Source of the DNA: an uncultured Pelagibacteraceae bacterium
Lineage (GTDB): Bacteria > Pseudomonadota > Alphaproteobacteria > Pelagibacterales > Pelagibacteraceae
Reading direction: 5' to 3'
Assembly: GCA_902546085.1 (NCBI GenBank)
Contig: CACCIO010000011.1
Location: 1-35,129 of the forward strand
DNA: 35,129 nt
This document shows positions 15,182 to 22,755 of the stretch, piece by piece. A program made the translations under genes and the position numbers. The notes beneath the pieces are model-generated. The model was given only the letters and a program-made list of their open reading frames with translations, was not told the DNA's origin and did no database searches. The stretch's first letter is position 1; every line of letters starts with the position of its first letter.

Positions 15182-16321
15182 ATGATATTTGAAGCTTCAA
15201 GGGCTAAGGCCTTAAATCAATTAAATAATTTTGTTGAGAATAATCTTGGAGAGTATTCAAAATTAAGAAATTTTGATTTTGGACCTGAAAAAAGATCTAA
15301 TATATCTTGCTTATCGCCATACATAACTCATGGAATAATTAATGAAAAAGAAGTCATTCAGAAAGCTCTAAGTAAATTTTCTTTTTCAAAAAACGAAAAG
15401 TTTATTCAAGAAGTTCTATGGAGAACTTACTGGAAAGGTTGGTTAGAACTAAGACCGAATGTTTGGGCTGATTATCTTATGGAATTAAATCAAATCAAAA
15501 ATGAATTTAGAGATAATCAAGATTATATTGCGGCAATCGAAGGAACAACAAAAGTAGATTGCTTTAATGAGTGGGTGAAAGAGCTTAAAGAAAACAATTA
15601 TTTACATAATCACACAAGAATGTGGTTTGCTAGTATTTGGATTTTTACTTTAGAATTGCCTTGGCAATTAGGTGCAGAATTTTTTATGCAACATCTTTAT
15701 GATGGAGATACTGCATCAAATACTCTCGGATGGCGATGGGTGGCTGGAGTTCAAACTCAAGGCAAACACTACCTTGCGAGTGAATGGAATATTAAAAAAT
15801 TCACTAACAATAGATTTCAAAATATAAAATTAAACGAAAATGCTCCTCCAAAAGTATCTGAAAAATCTTACCAAATAATTAAACAAGATTTCAATAACCC
15901 ACAAAATATTGAGAATAAGAATCTTTTAATTTTTGAAAATAATCTCTCGTTTGAAATCACTGACTTTAAGGAAAACAACTTTAAGAAAATTTACTTAGTT
16001 TCTAATAAAAATGAAAATAGAGCAATAAAACTCAGTGAAAAATTAGTGAAATTTAAATCTCATTTAATAGAAGACCAAAAACAAAGATTAAAAGATCAAT
16101 CTATTGATTGTCAAATTATAGATATAAGTGAATTAACAAATACTGAAAATTGTTATGGTTTGTATCCAACAGTAGGTGAAAATTTAGATTTTTTAAATTC
16201 AAGTAATTTAAAGATAGATTTTTTATATAGAAATCTTGATCAATTAGCTTGGCAATACTGCAATAAAGGATTTTTTAATTTTAAAAATTATATTCCCAAA
16301 ATAGTTTCGACTTTTAACTAA
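15182..16321 (+). CDS. Photolyase/cryptochrome-like FAD-binding protein with a C-terminal alpha/beta region
   Basis: A 379-residue protein. Residues 1-215 match the helical FAD-binding half of photolyases: SNISCLSPYITHGIIN near 40-55, EVLWRTYWKGWLELRP near 80-95, HNHTRMWFASIWIF near 140-153, and DGDTASNTLGWRWVAGVQT near 170-190. The antenna-binding Rossmann domain that normally precedes this half is absent. After a linker, residues 230-379 form a strand/helix-alternating region (NLLIFENNLSFE, KKIYLVSNK, LVKFKSHLIEDQKQRL, CQIIDISEL). It is reminiscent of that antenna domain, so the domains may be permuted. DNA repair or light sensing is plausible but not shown. The gene is coupled to the PsiE-like gene and converges on a small membrane protein gene. 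Confidence 0.8.
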   Translation: MIFEASRAKALNQLNNFVENNLGEYSKLRNFDFGPEKRSNISCLSPYITHGIINEKEVIQKALSKFSFSKNEKFIQEVLWRTYWKGWLELRPNVWADYLMELNQIKNEFRDNQDYIAAIEGTTKVDCFNEWVKELKENNYLHNHTRMWFASIWIFTLELPWQLGAEFFMQHLYDGDTASNTLGWRWVAGVQTQGKHYLASEWNIKKFTNNRFQNIKLNENAPPKVSEKSYQIIKQDFNNPQNIENKNLLIFENNLSFEITDFKENNFKKIYLVSNKNENRAIKLSEKLVKFKSHLIEDQKQRLKDQSIDCQIIDISELTNTENCYGLYPTVGENLDFLNSSNLKIDFLYRNLDQLAWQYCNKGFFNFKNYIPKIVSTFN

Positions 16322-16539
16322 AACCAACGAACCATTCCAATAATTCCAGCAGTTGCATAAAAAAATTGCAAAAATAAAATTCCTTTATGACCACCTCTAT
16401 AGGCCCAAATTCCAATTAAAATAGCTGACAAAAGCAATAGGCAAAAACCAAAAAATTCTATGCCTATATTTAAAGCAACAAACAAAGAATACAATATTGC
16501 AGTTATAACCCCTGCCCATTCAAAGATTTTATTATTCAT
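16318..16539 (-). CDS. Small membrane protein (PnuC-tail-like, DUF6552-like)
   Basis: A 73-residue protein that is mostly membrane: three hydrophobic stretches (about 8-22, 27-45, 53-70) and a final GMVRWF. The QFFYATAGIIGMVRW ending resembles the last helices of PnuC-type transporters and the small DUF6552 proteins of alphaproteobacteria; this comparison is by eye. It starts inside the stop of the upstream glutamine amidotransferase gene (4-bp overlap) and ends 4 bp inside the convergent photolyase-like gene. Function is unknown. Confidence 0.62.
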   Translation of the reverse strand: MNNKIFEWAGVITAILYSLFVALNIGIEFFGFCLLLLSAILIGIWAYRGGHKGILFLQFFYATAGIIGMVRWF

Positions 16540-17255
16540 AAAAGTTTTTTAAAATTATTATAAAGGATTGTAGAGTAGTTATTCATATCTTTCATGTTAT
16601 CTTTTGCTGATTGATCAAACTTTTCTAATGCACCATTACCAAGCTGATCCTCTAAAGCTTTTTTGTATTCTGGTACACACCCCCACTGATTTACCGTTGT
16701 ATCTTTTATTTCTATATGAAATTGAATTCCATAAGCATGATTTTGATATTTAAAGATTTGATACTTGGTAATTGGGGAAGAGGCTAATAAAGTTATATCT
16801 TTATTATTTTCAATACCCTTAACCTCATAAGAGTGCCATTGTAAACTTTTAATCGTATTAGGAAATTTTGAGAATAATTTATCTACATTTTTTTCATTAG
16901 AGAAATTTATATCCATAATGCCAATTTCTGCTGGTTTAGATTTAACCACTTTTCCTCCTACTACTTCTCCTAAAAGCTGACAACCTAAACAAAAACCTAA
17001 ATATGGTTTTTTTAGATCTACAACAAATTCTTTAATTTTTTTCTTTTCTTCTATTAACCAAGGATATTCTTCTTCCATATAAGTATCCATTGGACCTCCC
17101 ATGCAAAACATGCCATCAAATTTACTTAAATCGTCTGGTATTTTTTCACCTTCATCTAACTCAATAGTAGTTAAGTTAAATCCATCACCTAACATTAAAT
17201 CTTTAATATAACCTGGGTCTTCTATGTTAATATGTTGTAATACTATTATGTTCAC
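16536..17255 (-). CDS. Class I glutamine amidotransferase (GMP-synthase-like GATase domain protein)
   Basis: A 239-residue stand-alone GATase1 domain. The nucleophile C89 sits in the elbow YLGFCLGCQLLGE, and the partner His/Glu are H180 and E182 in GIQFHIE. MFCMGGPMDTYME marks the oxyanion region and KPAEIGIMDI is typical of the GuaA-like small amidotransferases. No synthase partner domain is attached, so the physiological amido acceptor, or a gamma-glutamyl hydrolase role, is open. The start codon is GTG (17255-17253); no in-frame ATG gives a better N-terminus than MNIIVLQHI. It lies 5 bp after the DUF2256 stop and overlaps the small membrane gene by 4 bp. Confidence 0.85.
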   Translation of the reverse strand: MNIIVLQHINIEDPGYIKDLMLGDGFNLTTIELDEGEKIPDDLSKFDGMFCMGGPMDTYMEEEYPWLIEEKKKIKEFVVDLKKPYLGFCLGCQLLGEVVGGKVVKSKPAEIGIMDINFSNEKNVDKLFSKFPNTIKSLQWHSYEVKGIENNKDITLLASSPITKYQIFKYQNHAYGIQFHIEIKDTTVNQWGCVPEYKKALEDQLGNGALEKFDQSAKDNMKDMNNYSTILYNNFKKLL

Positions 17256-17274
17256 TAAGCTTAGCTTAGCTTAG
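17255..17274. repeat. Short CTTAG tandem repeat at the DUF2256 / amidotransferase junction
   Basis: CTAAG is followed by three perfect CTTAG copies (17260-17274), and the first ten bases form the palindrome CTAAGCTTAG. The repeat covers the last codons and stop of the DUF2256 gene and abuts the GTG start of the amidotransferase gene. A change in copy number would alter the reading frame of the DUF2256 C-terminus or the spacing to the next start. It is short and may be chance. Confidence 0.5.
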
Positions 17275-17389
17275 AACACTTCTTGGAACAATATTTTACT
17301 CTATCCCAATTCAACTTCCATTTTTTTCGCCATGTAAAAGGTCTTTTACAAACTGGACATATTTTAGAAGGTAAATTTTGTTTCTTCAA
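17261..17389 (-). CDS. DUF2256 family zinc-ribbon-like microprotein
   Basis: A 42-residue protein too short for most gene callers. From a TTG at 17389-17387 it reads [18 protein letters not shown], then [16 protein letters not shown] and SKKCSKLS. The four cysteines C11, C14, C34 and C38 (CxxC...CxxxC) would bind a metal. The pattern [20 protein letters not shown]...W..VKYCS..C is the hallmark of DUF2256. No in-frame ATG exists between the upstream stop and the motif, so the TTG start is inferred. The family's function is unknown; as I recall, it is often near cryptochrome/photolyase genes, which fits the DPRP gene 2 kb away. A short downstream gap separates it from the amidotransferase gene. 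Confidence 0.85.
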   Translation of the reverse strand: MKKQNLPSKICPVCKRPFTWRKKWKLNWDRVKYCSKKCSKLS

Positions 17390-17498
17390 TTTAGTATTCT
17401 TTTTTCTAAAATTTTTTTCTAAATTCTATTTCCTTAAACCAATTTTGTATTTAAAAAATTAATCTTAATTTAAATCTTTTGCTAAAAGTATACATAAC

Positions 17499-18695
17499 TT
17501 AATTGTACAATATTTTAAATACTTTATATGGTATTCTATAACCTGGAAATGAAGCAACGTCTCCTGTAATTACAGTTTTAGGATTCCATCCAAAACAAAA
17601 AATTATAAAGAATGTTATAAAAATTTTACCTTTTATTTTATAAAATAGACTCTCTTTTAATTTTTCAAAATTTAATAAAAATTTGTTATCAATAAGTAAC
17701 TTGAAATAAATTAAAGCTAGAATTACATAGGAAATGTTTACCCATCTTCCCCAATCATAACCCATTGCAAAAAGTAAAATAACTGGTGAAAGGCAAACCA
17801 AGAATAAAGCTAATGAACTTTTAATATATCTTAAAAATATTAATTTATTATTCTTTAAAGAGGAATTTCTTATTAGTGTAAATAATGGAAAAAAACCAAT
17901 CAGGATAATTAAAAAATATCTGATAAATATCTCAAGAGAATATTTTCCATAATTTCCCTCAAATTGTTGGAGTATCGTAGATTTTGATCCTAATAAATCA
18001 CAAGACATATAACAATTTTGCCCAAATTCATTTTTTAAAACAGATGCCATTAATTGATGTTCATCTTTTGATAAAGGGTTAAATATCATGATAAAAGCAA
18101 TAGTTAGACTTGGAATAAAATAAATTATTATTCTGAGAAAATTAAGATCAAATTTTTCAATTTCTTTATCGATCATTTCATAAATAAAAAGTATGGGGAA
18201 AAAAAAGATAATTGGTTCCCAAACCAACATACTTAAAACAGAAAAAATTATAAATGAGATTATTTTAAAATTACTTTTTCTTGGAACAAACAAATAAATT
18301 ATCAAAAATGAAAATACAATTATCTCCTTTCTTGCTAATACTTCAATTTCAGCTATGGGATATAAAATAAATATTGGAGTAAAAATAGATAGAATTATTA
18401 CTCTTTCATATTTAAGATTTTTTAAAAAATTATATAAAAGAAGAAAATATATTGAACAAGTAAAAGATTGTAATAAAAAAATTACCCATCGTAAATCAGA
18501 GTCAAAAAATCTTGTTAAGCTGATTGCTAACTGACCTATTAGACCTCTTTTTGTGAAACCTCCCTCATAATTTATAAACCACTCTGAAATAGTTGAATCA
18601 TTCCCAACTTGATATTTAATAGATAAGAAAAAATATGAAAAACCTAATAATGTTGAAAGATAAAATATTAGATATTTATTAAGTTTTTTTTCCAT
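17499..18695 (-). CDS. Unrecognised polytopic membrane protein (possibly envelope glycan-related)
   Basis: A 398-residue protein with about ten hydrophobic helices spread along its length. I do not recognise the family. One extracytoplasmic-looking loop after the first helix carries NYEGGFTKRGLIGQL, and another contains FGQNCYMSCDLLGSK with two cysteines. The LEVLARKEIIVFSF- and LVWEPIIFFFP-type segments recall oligosaccharide polymerases or GT-C-like proteins, but no diagnostic motif is present. It is divergent from a family-2 glycosyltransferase gene across 45 bp, which makes a role in glycan or lipid-linked sugar metabolism a reasonable guess. No signal suggests recent transfer beyond the unusual family. 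Confidence 0.65.
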   Translation of the reverse strand: MEKKLNKYLIFYLSTLLGFSYFFLSIKYQVGNDSTISEWFINYEGGFTKRGLIGQLAISLTRFFDSDLRWVIFLLQSFTCSIYFLLLYNFLKNLKYERVIILSIFTPIFILYPIAEIEVLARKEIIVFSFLIIYLFVPRKSNFKIISFIIFSVLSMLVWEPIIFFFPILFIYEMIDKEIEKFDLNFLRIIIYFIPSLTIAFIMIFNPLSKDEHQLMASVLKNEFGQNCYMSCDLLGSKSTILQQFEGNYGKYSLEIFIRYFLIILIGFFPLFTLIRNSSLKNNKLIFLRYIKSSLALFLVCLSPVILLFAMGYDWGRWVNISYVILALIYFKLLIDNKFLLNFEKLKESLFYKIKGKIFITFFIIFCFGWNPKTVITGDVASFPGYRIPYKVFKILYN

Positions 18696-18740
18696 TTAGA
18701 TATTGGTCAACAAAGATATACTATCACTTACCTTTACCAC

Positions 18741-19448
18741 ATGATTAAAGAAGAAAAAATATTAGTTTTCACAGCTTGTTATAACGAAGCAGAAAATATA
18801 GAGAAACTTATTAAAGATATAAAAAAATTTCTACCATCCTCATCGATACTGATAATTGATGATAATTCTCCAGATAAAACAAAAGAAAAAATAATTGAGT
18901 TAAAAAGGGAAATTAGTCAAATAAATTTGATTGTTAGAGATAAAAAAATGGGCTTGGACACTGCACATAAACTTGCATATGATTATTCAATTAAGAATAA
19001 TTACAATTTACTCATAACAATGGATGCTGATCTTTCTCATGACCCAAAAGAGTTAAATAACTTTGTAAAAAATTTAAGGGAAAATTCTTTTGTTATAGGC
19101 TCTAGATACATTGAAGGTGGAAAATGTTTAATGAAAGGTTCAAGACTGATTATGAGTAAAGTAGGTAATCTAGTAATCAAATTTGTTTCAAGGATAAATT
19201 GTAATGAATTTACAACATCATATAGAGGTTTTAATATTGATAAGCTAGTTGGTTTCCACCTTAATGATGTTAAAGAGAGCGGTTATAGTTTTTTTATGGG
19301 AACTGTTTTTGAAGTTAACAGAAAAAAGTTTAATATTAAAGAAATACCTATAACTTTTGCAGATAGAGAAAAAGGTGTTTCAAAAATTCCAAAATTAGAG
19401 ATTCTAAGAACTTTAATAAATCTTTTAATTCACATATTTAAAAAATAG
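18741..19448 (+). CDS. Family 2 glycosyltransferase (polyprenyl-phosphate mannose/glucose synthase-like)
   Basis: A 235-residue GT-A fold enzyme without a C-terminal membrane helix. It shows the VFTACYNEAENI start, IIDDNSPDKT near 39-47, the metal/nucleotide-binding DADLSHDP (D95 and D97), a GSRYIEGG loop, and a late DREKGVSKIPK motif. This order matches dolichyl/polyprenyl-phosphate mannosyltransferases, which load a sugar onto the lipid carrier on the cytoplasmic face. The sugar cannot be fixed from sequence. The partner that uses the lipid-linked sugar could be the divergent polytopic protein (inference). It converges on the DPRP photolyase gene 8 bp away. Confidence 0.86.
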   Translation: MIKEEKILVFTACYNEAENIEKLIKDIKKFLPSSSILIIDDNSPDKTKEKIIELKREISQINLIVRDKKMGLDTAHKLAYDYSIKNNYNLLITMDADLSHDPKELNNFVKNLRENSFVIGSRYIEGGKCLMKGSRLIMSKVGNLVIKFVSRINCNEFTTSYRGFNIDKLVGFHLNDVKESGYSFFMGTVFEVNRKKFNIKEIPITFADREKGVSKIPKLEILRTLINLLIHIFKK

Positions 19449-19456
19449 TTTTTTAA

Positions 19457-20947
19457 CTAAATTGTATTTCGTAAAATAAATTGATTTGCTTCTGATAAAA
19501 TTAATTTTTTTCTATCAGATTTCATCTTATCAAATATTCTTACCATCATCGATAGACGAGGATTTTTTAAAAAGAATTTTCTGTTTCGATCTATAAATCT
19601 CCAATAAAGACCATCCATAGTGTTACACCACTCACCTCTTTTAAAATCCATCATTTTCATAAAATATGCAGAGCCACAAATATAAGGTTTTGTTGCAAAA
19701 ATTCCTCCATCACTAAATAATCCCATCCCATATACATTTGGAACCATTACCCAATCTGAGGAGTCTACAAACATCTCCATGAACCACTTATAAACAATTG
19801 TTGGCTTAATTTCACAAAGGTTCATAATGTTGGATAAGATCATTAACCGTTCAATGTGATGTGACCAACCATGGTTAACAGCATTTTTAATTGCATAATC
19901 TAAAGGTGGAAGACCAGTGGTACCATCATACCAAGAAGTTTTCATTTTTCTATTTTGTTTAAAAAAATTTCCAGTTTCCATTTCTTGAGAATAGGACTGA
20001 TAAATTCCACGCATAAATTCTCGCCAACCAATCACCTGGCGGATGTAGCCCTCTAGGGAATTCATTCTTATTTTATTTTTCTTATGAAAGTCTAAAACTT
20101 TTTGGATTACAAATTCAGGAGTAATTAAACCTAAATTTATATAAGGACTTAATGCACTATGAAATAGAATATTATCTTTTTGATCAACTGCATCCTCATA
20201 ATCACCAAATAAGTTTGATTTTTCTTTTATAAAAAAATTTAAAAGTTTAACTACATCTTCGTATTCTGTTGCAAACCAAAAATTATTTGTACTCCCTGGG
20301 TGGTTTTTAAATTCCTTTTCGATAATAGGCTTCAATTTTTTTGTATGAATGGTTTCATTTATTTTTGGAAATTTAGGAATTGAAATGTTTTTTGGTAATT
20401 TGTTTCTGTTATCTTCGTCAAAGCTCCATTTCCCCCCGATAGGATTACCATCCAAACCCATTAATATTCCAGATTTTTTTCTAACATCTTTGTAGAAAGT
20501 TGCCATAAAAGGTTTTTTTGATTTTGATAAATAATTTTTAAATTCAGCTCTTGAATTTAAAAACATAGGAGTTTGAACAACATTCCAGTGTATTTTTTCT
20601 TTTTTTAAAAATTGTGAAATTTTTTTTTCAAAAAATTTATCCTCTACTTCGAAACTTGAAATTTCTTTTACTTTTTTTTGTGTAATTATTTTTTTTAATT
20701 TTTTTAAATAATCATCATTAAATTCTTTGTCTTCAATTTTAAAATAATCTAATTTAAATTTGTTTTTTCTTAATCCTTCTGCATAAGAACGCATAGAAGA
20801 TAAAAATAATAAAATTTTTTGTTTATGATGCTTTTCATAAGTGCATAAACCCTTGTCTTCAGCCATAAAAAATAGGTGGTCTTTTTTGAAGCGGTCCAGG
20901 TATTTTATTGGAAATAATTGATTACCAAGTATAAAAAATAACTTCAT
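19457..20947 (-). CDS. DPRP / CryB-type photolyase-cryptochrome family protein, apparently without the Fe-S site
   Basis: A 496-residue member of the photolyase-related DPRP (PF04244) family, the group containing bacterial (6-4) photolyases and CryB. The N-terminal antenna domain starts LFFILGNQLF. The FAD half includes GGKWSFDEDNR (171-181), HSALSPYINLGLI (263-275), YIRQVIGWREFMRG (301-314), NHGWSHHIERLMILSN (358-373), and DSSDWVMVPNVYGMGLFSDGG (396-415). Relatives carry four Cys that bind a 4Fe-4S cluster. Here the CxxC-bearing insert is missing (MMDFKRGEWC, 432-441), and residue 375 is Met where I expect the first Cys. Only C441 seems retained; C378 and C424 are not obviously equivalent. 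It is divergent from the SDR gene across 27 bp. Repair of UV photoproducts is likely but untested for this variant. Confidence 0.88.
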   Translation of the reverse strand: MKLFFILGNQLFPIKYLDRFKKDHLFFMAEDKGLCTYEKHHKQKILLFLSSMRSYAEGLRKNKFKLDYFKIEDKEFNDDYLKKLKKIITQKKVKEISSFEVEDKFFEKKISQFLKKEKIHWNVVQTPMFLNSRAEFKNYLSKSKKPFMATFYKDVRKKSGILMGLDGNPIGGKWSFDEDNRNKLPKNISIPKFPKINETIHTKKLKPIIEKEFKNHPGSTNNFWFATEYEDVVKLLNFFIKEKSNLFGDYEDAVDQKDNILFHSALSPYINLGLITPEFVIQKVLDFHKKNKIRMNSLEGYIRQVIGWREFMRGIYQSYSQEMETGNFFKQNRKMKTSWYDGTTGLPPLDYAIKNAVNHGWSHHIERLMILSNIMNLCEIKPTIVYKWFMEMFVDSSDWVMVPNVYGMGLFSDGGIFATKPYICGSAYFMKMMDFKRGEWCNTMDGLYWRFIDRNRKFFLKNPRLSMMVRIFDKMKSDRKKLILSEANQFILRNTI

Positions 20948-20974
20948 GATTAAATATAACTAATATAATTTTTT

Positions 20975-21685
20975 ATGTCAGAAAAATATGTAATTTTTGG
21001 TGCGACAGGTTCTATTGGATCAAGTTTAGCGGAACAATTAAAAAACTCTGGAAACGATATTCATTTAGTTGGAAGAAATGAAAGTGAACTTAGTTCTATC
21101 TCTGAAAGACTTGGATGCTCACACACCGCTGCAGATGTTTTAGAGGAAGGATTTATAGAAAAAGTTAAATCTGATATTTCTGAAATTAAAGGTCTGGCTT
21201 ATTGTGTAGGTTCAATTGATTTAAAACCATTAAGAATGGTGAATGAACAAGACTTTCAAAAATGCATGAAACTTAATCTTTATTCTGCTGTAGAAGCTAT
21301 TAAAGGATATCAGGAAAGTTTAAAAAAAAATAAAGGTTCAATAGTTTTATTTTCAACTGTTGCTGCTCAAAGAGGTTTTACCAATCATGCAATCATAGCT
21401 TCAGCAAAAGCTGCTGTTGAAGGATTGACGGTTTCTCTTGCAGCAGAATTTGCTCCAAACATTCGAGTAAATTGTGTGGCACCAAGTTTAACAAAATCTA
21501 AAATAGCAGAACCAATGTTAAAAAATACTGCTATAGCTGAAGGTATTGCAAAAGCACATCCTCTTAAAAGATTAGGCGAAGGTAAAGACTCTGCTGCTCT
21601 TGCTAAATTCTTACTAACAGAAGATAGTTCTTGGGTTACAGGCCAAATAATTGCTGTAGATGGTGGTAGATCTAAACTTTCATAA
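20975..21685 (+). CDS. Short-chain dehydrogenase/reductase-fold protein lacking the catalytic Tyr
   Basis: A 236-residue Rossmann-fold protein. The dinucleotide motif FGATGSIG (8-15), N101 in KLNLYSA, S127 in LFSTVAAQ and K145 in ASAKAAVEG fit the SDR superfamily. The Tyr of YxxxK is replaced by I141 (GFTNHAIIASAK), so the usual proton-transfer step is not available. The C-terminal RVNCVAPSLTKSKI and WVTGQIIAVDGG are normal. Related proteins with the same NHAxIAxAK pattern occur elsewhere, as I recall, so this may be a defined subfamily and not a damaged gene. It is divergent from the DPRP photolyase gene and is followed 1 bp after its stop by the sugar-dehydrogenase gene. Confidence 0.85.
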   Translation: MSEKYVIFGATGSIGSSLAEQLKNSGNDIHLVGRNESELSSISERLGCSHTAADVLEEGFIEKVKSDISEIKGLAYCVGSIDLKPLRMVNEQDFQKCMKLNLYSAVEAIKGYQESLKKNKGSIVLFSTVAAQRGFTNHAIIASAKAAVEGLTVSLAAEFAPNIRVNCVAPSLTKSKIAEPMLKNTAIAEGIAKAHPLKRLGEGKDSAALAKFLLTEDSSWVTGQIIAVDGGRSKLS

Positions 21686-21686
21686 A

Positions 21687-22754
21687 GTGGTCAAATATTT
21701 TATATCGATATTTTTCTTTTTAATATTTTCATCGAAAAGTTTTTCTGAAAATTTTACTTTTAAAAAATTGGCAGATTTAAACGAGCCATGGGGATCGTCT
21801 TTTATAAATAATGAAGAGCTTATTATCACTGAAAAAACTGGAAAAATAAAAATAGTAAATATTATTTCTGAAGAAGTTTATGAAGTTGAACATAACTTAA
21901 AATATTTTGTTCACGGACAAGGAGGTTTATTAGATATTATTTACCAAGATAATTACTTATGGATTTCCTATTCAGAAAATAGAGGGGATTGGAAAACTAG
22001 TACATCAATTGCAAAAGCTAAATTAAATAAAAAAGATTTAAATTTCAAAAATATATTTCAAGCTGAACCACCAATAGAATCTGGTTATCATTTCGGCTCA
22101 AGACTAGCTATAAAAGACAATTATCTTTTTGCTTCTGCTGGTGAAAGAGGTGGTGGTATGATTGCTCAAGATCCGACAAATCATCCTGGAAGTATTATCA
22201 GAATTTATTTAGATGGTAGTATTCCAAAAGATAACCCTAAGTTTGAAGGTAAATCAAATTGGTTACCAGAAATTTATCAAATTGGTGTTCGTAATCCTCA
22301 AGGCTTAACCTATTCCTCTTTTGATGGAAAAATTTATGCAAGCAACCATGGTGCAAAAGGTGGTGATTGGTTTGGTGAAATAAAAAAAGGAGAAAATTAT
22401 GGTTGGAAAATTTTAGGTTGGGGTGGAACAAACTATTCAGGCTCAAAGATTGGACCTAAATGGAAACCAGGATTTACCAAAGCAATCCAATACTGGGTAC
22501 CTTCAATAGCAGCAAGTGCTATAACTATTTATAAGGGAAAAGAATTTAGTGAATGGAATGGCGAAGCGTTAATTACTTCTTTAAAAGATAAATCAATGAG
22601 AAAATTAAACTTTAAAAATTCATCTAAGATTCAAGAAACAATTATTTTCAAAGATAAAATTGGAAGAATAAGAGATATACAAGTTCACCCAGTTAATGGA
22701 AAAATATATTTTCTTGCGGGAAACAGTTTATGGTTAATGGAGAAAAAAAAATAA
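21687..22754 (+). CDS. PQQ-type soluble sugar dehydrogenase (GSDH family), exported
   Basis: A beta-propeller protein of about 355 residues. I prefer the GTG at 21687, which gives MVKYFISIFFFLIFSSKSFS, a clean signal peptide, 1 bp after the SDR stop; an ATG nine codons upstream (21660) overlaps the SDR gene. Family blocks are LNEPWGSSFI, the HGQGGLLDI strand, YHFGSRLAI, GERGGGMIAQDPTNHPGSIIRI, VRNPQGLTY, and NHGAKGGDWFGE with ENYGW. Relatives oxidise aldoses or sorbosone in the periplasm using PQQ, although many members have no proven cofactor. No PQQ biosynthesis gene is in the window. The substrate is unknown. The metallo-hydrolase gene follows after 1 bp. Confidence 0.86.
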   Translation: MVKYFISIFFFLIFSSKSFSENFTFKKLADLNEPWGSSFINNEELIITEKTGKIKIVNIISEEVYEVEHNLKYFVHGQGGLLDIIYQDNYLWISYSENRGDWKTSTSIAKAKLNKKDLNFKNIFQAEPPIESGYHFGSRLAIKDNYLFASAGERGGGMIAQDPTNHPGSIIRIYLDGSIPKDNPKFEGKSNWLPEIYQIGVRNPQGLTYSSFDGKIYASNHGAKGGDWFGEIKKGENYGWKILGWGGTNYSGSKIGPKWKPGFTKAIQYWVPSIAASAITIYKGKEFSEWNGEALITSLKDKSMRKLNFKNSSKIQETIIFKDKIGRIRDIQVHPVNGKIYFLAGNSLWLMEKKK

Positions 22755-22755
22755 T

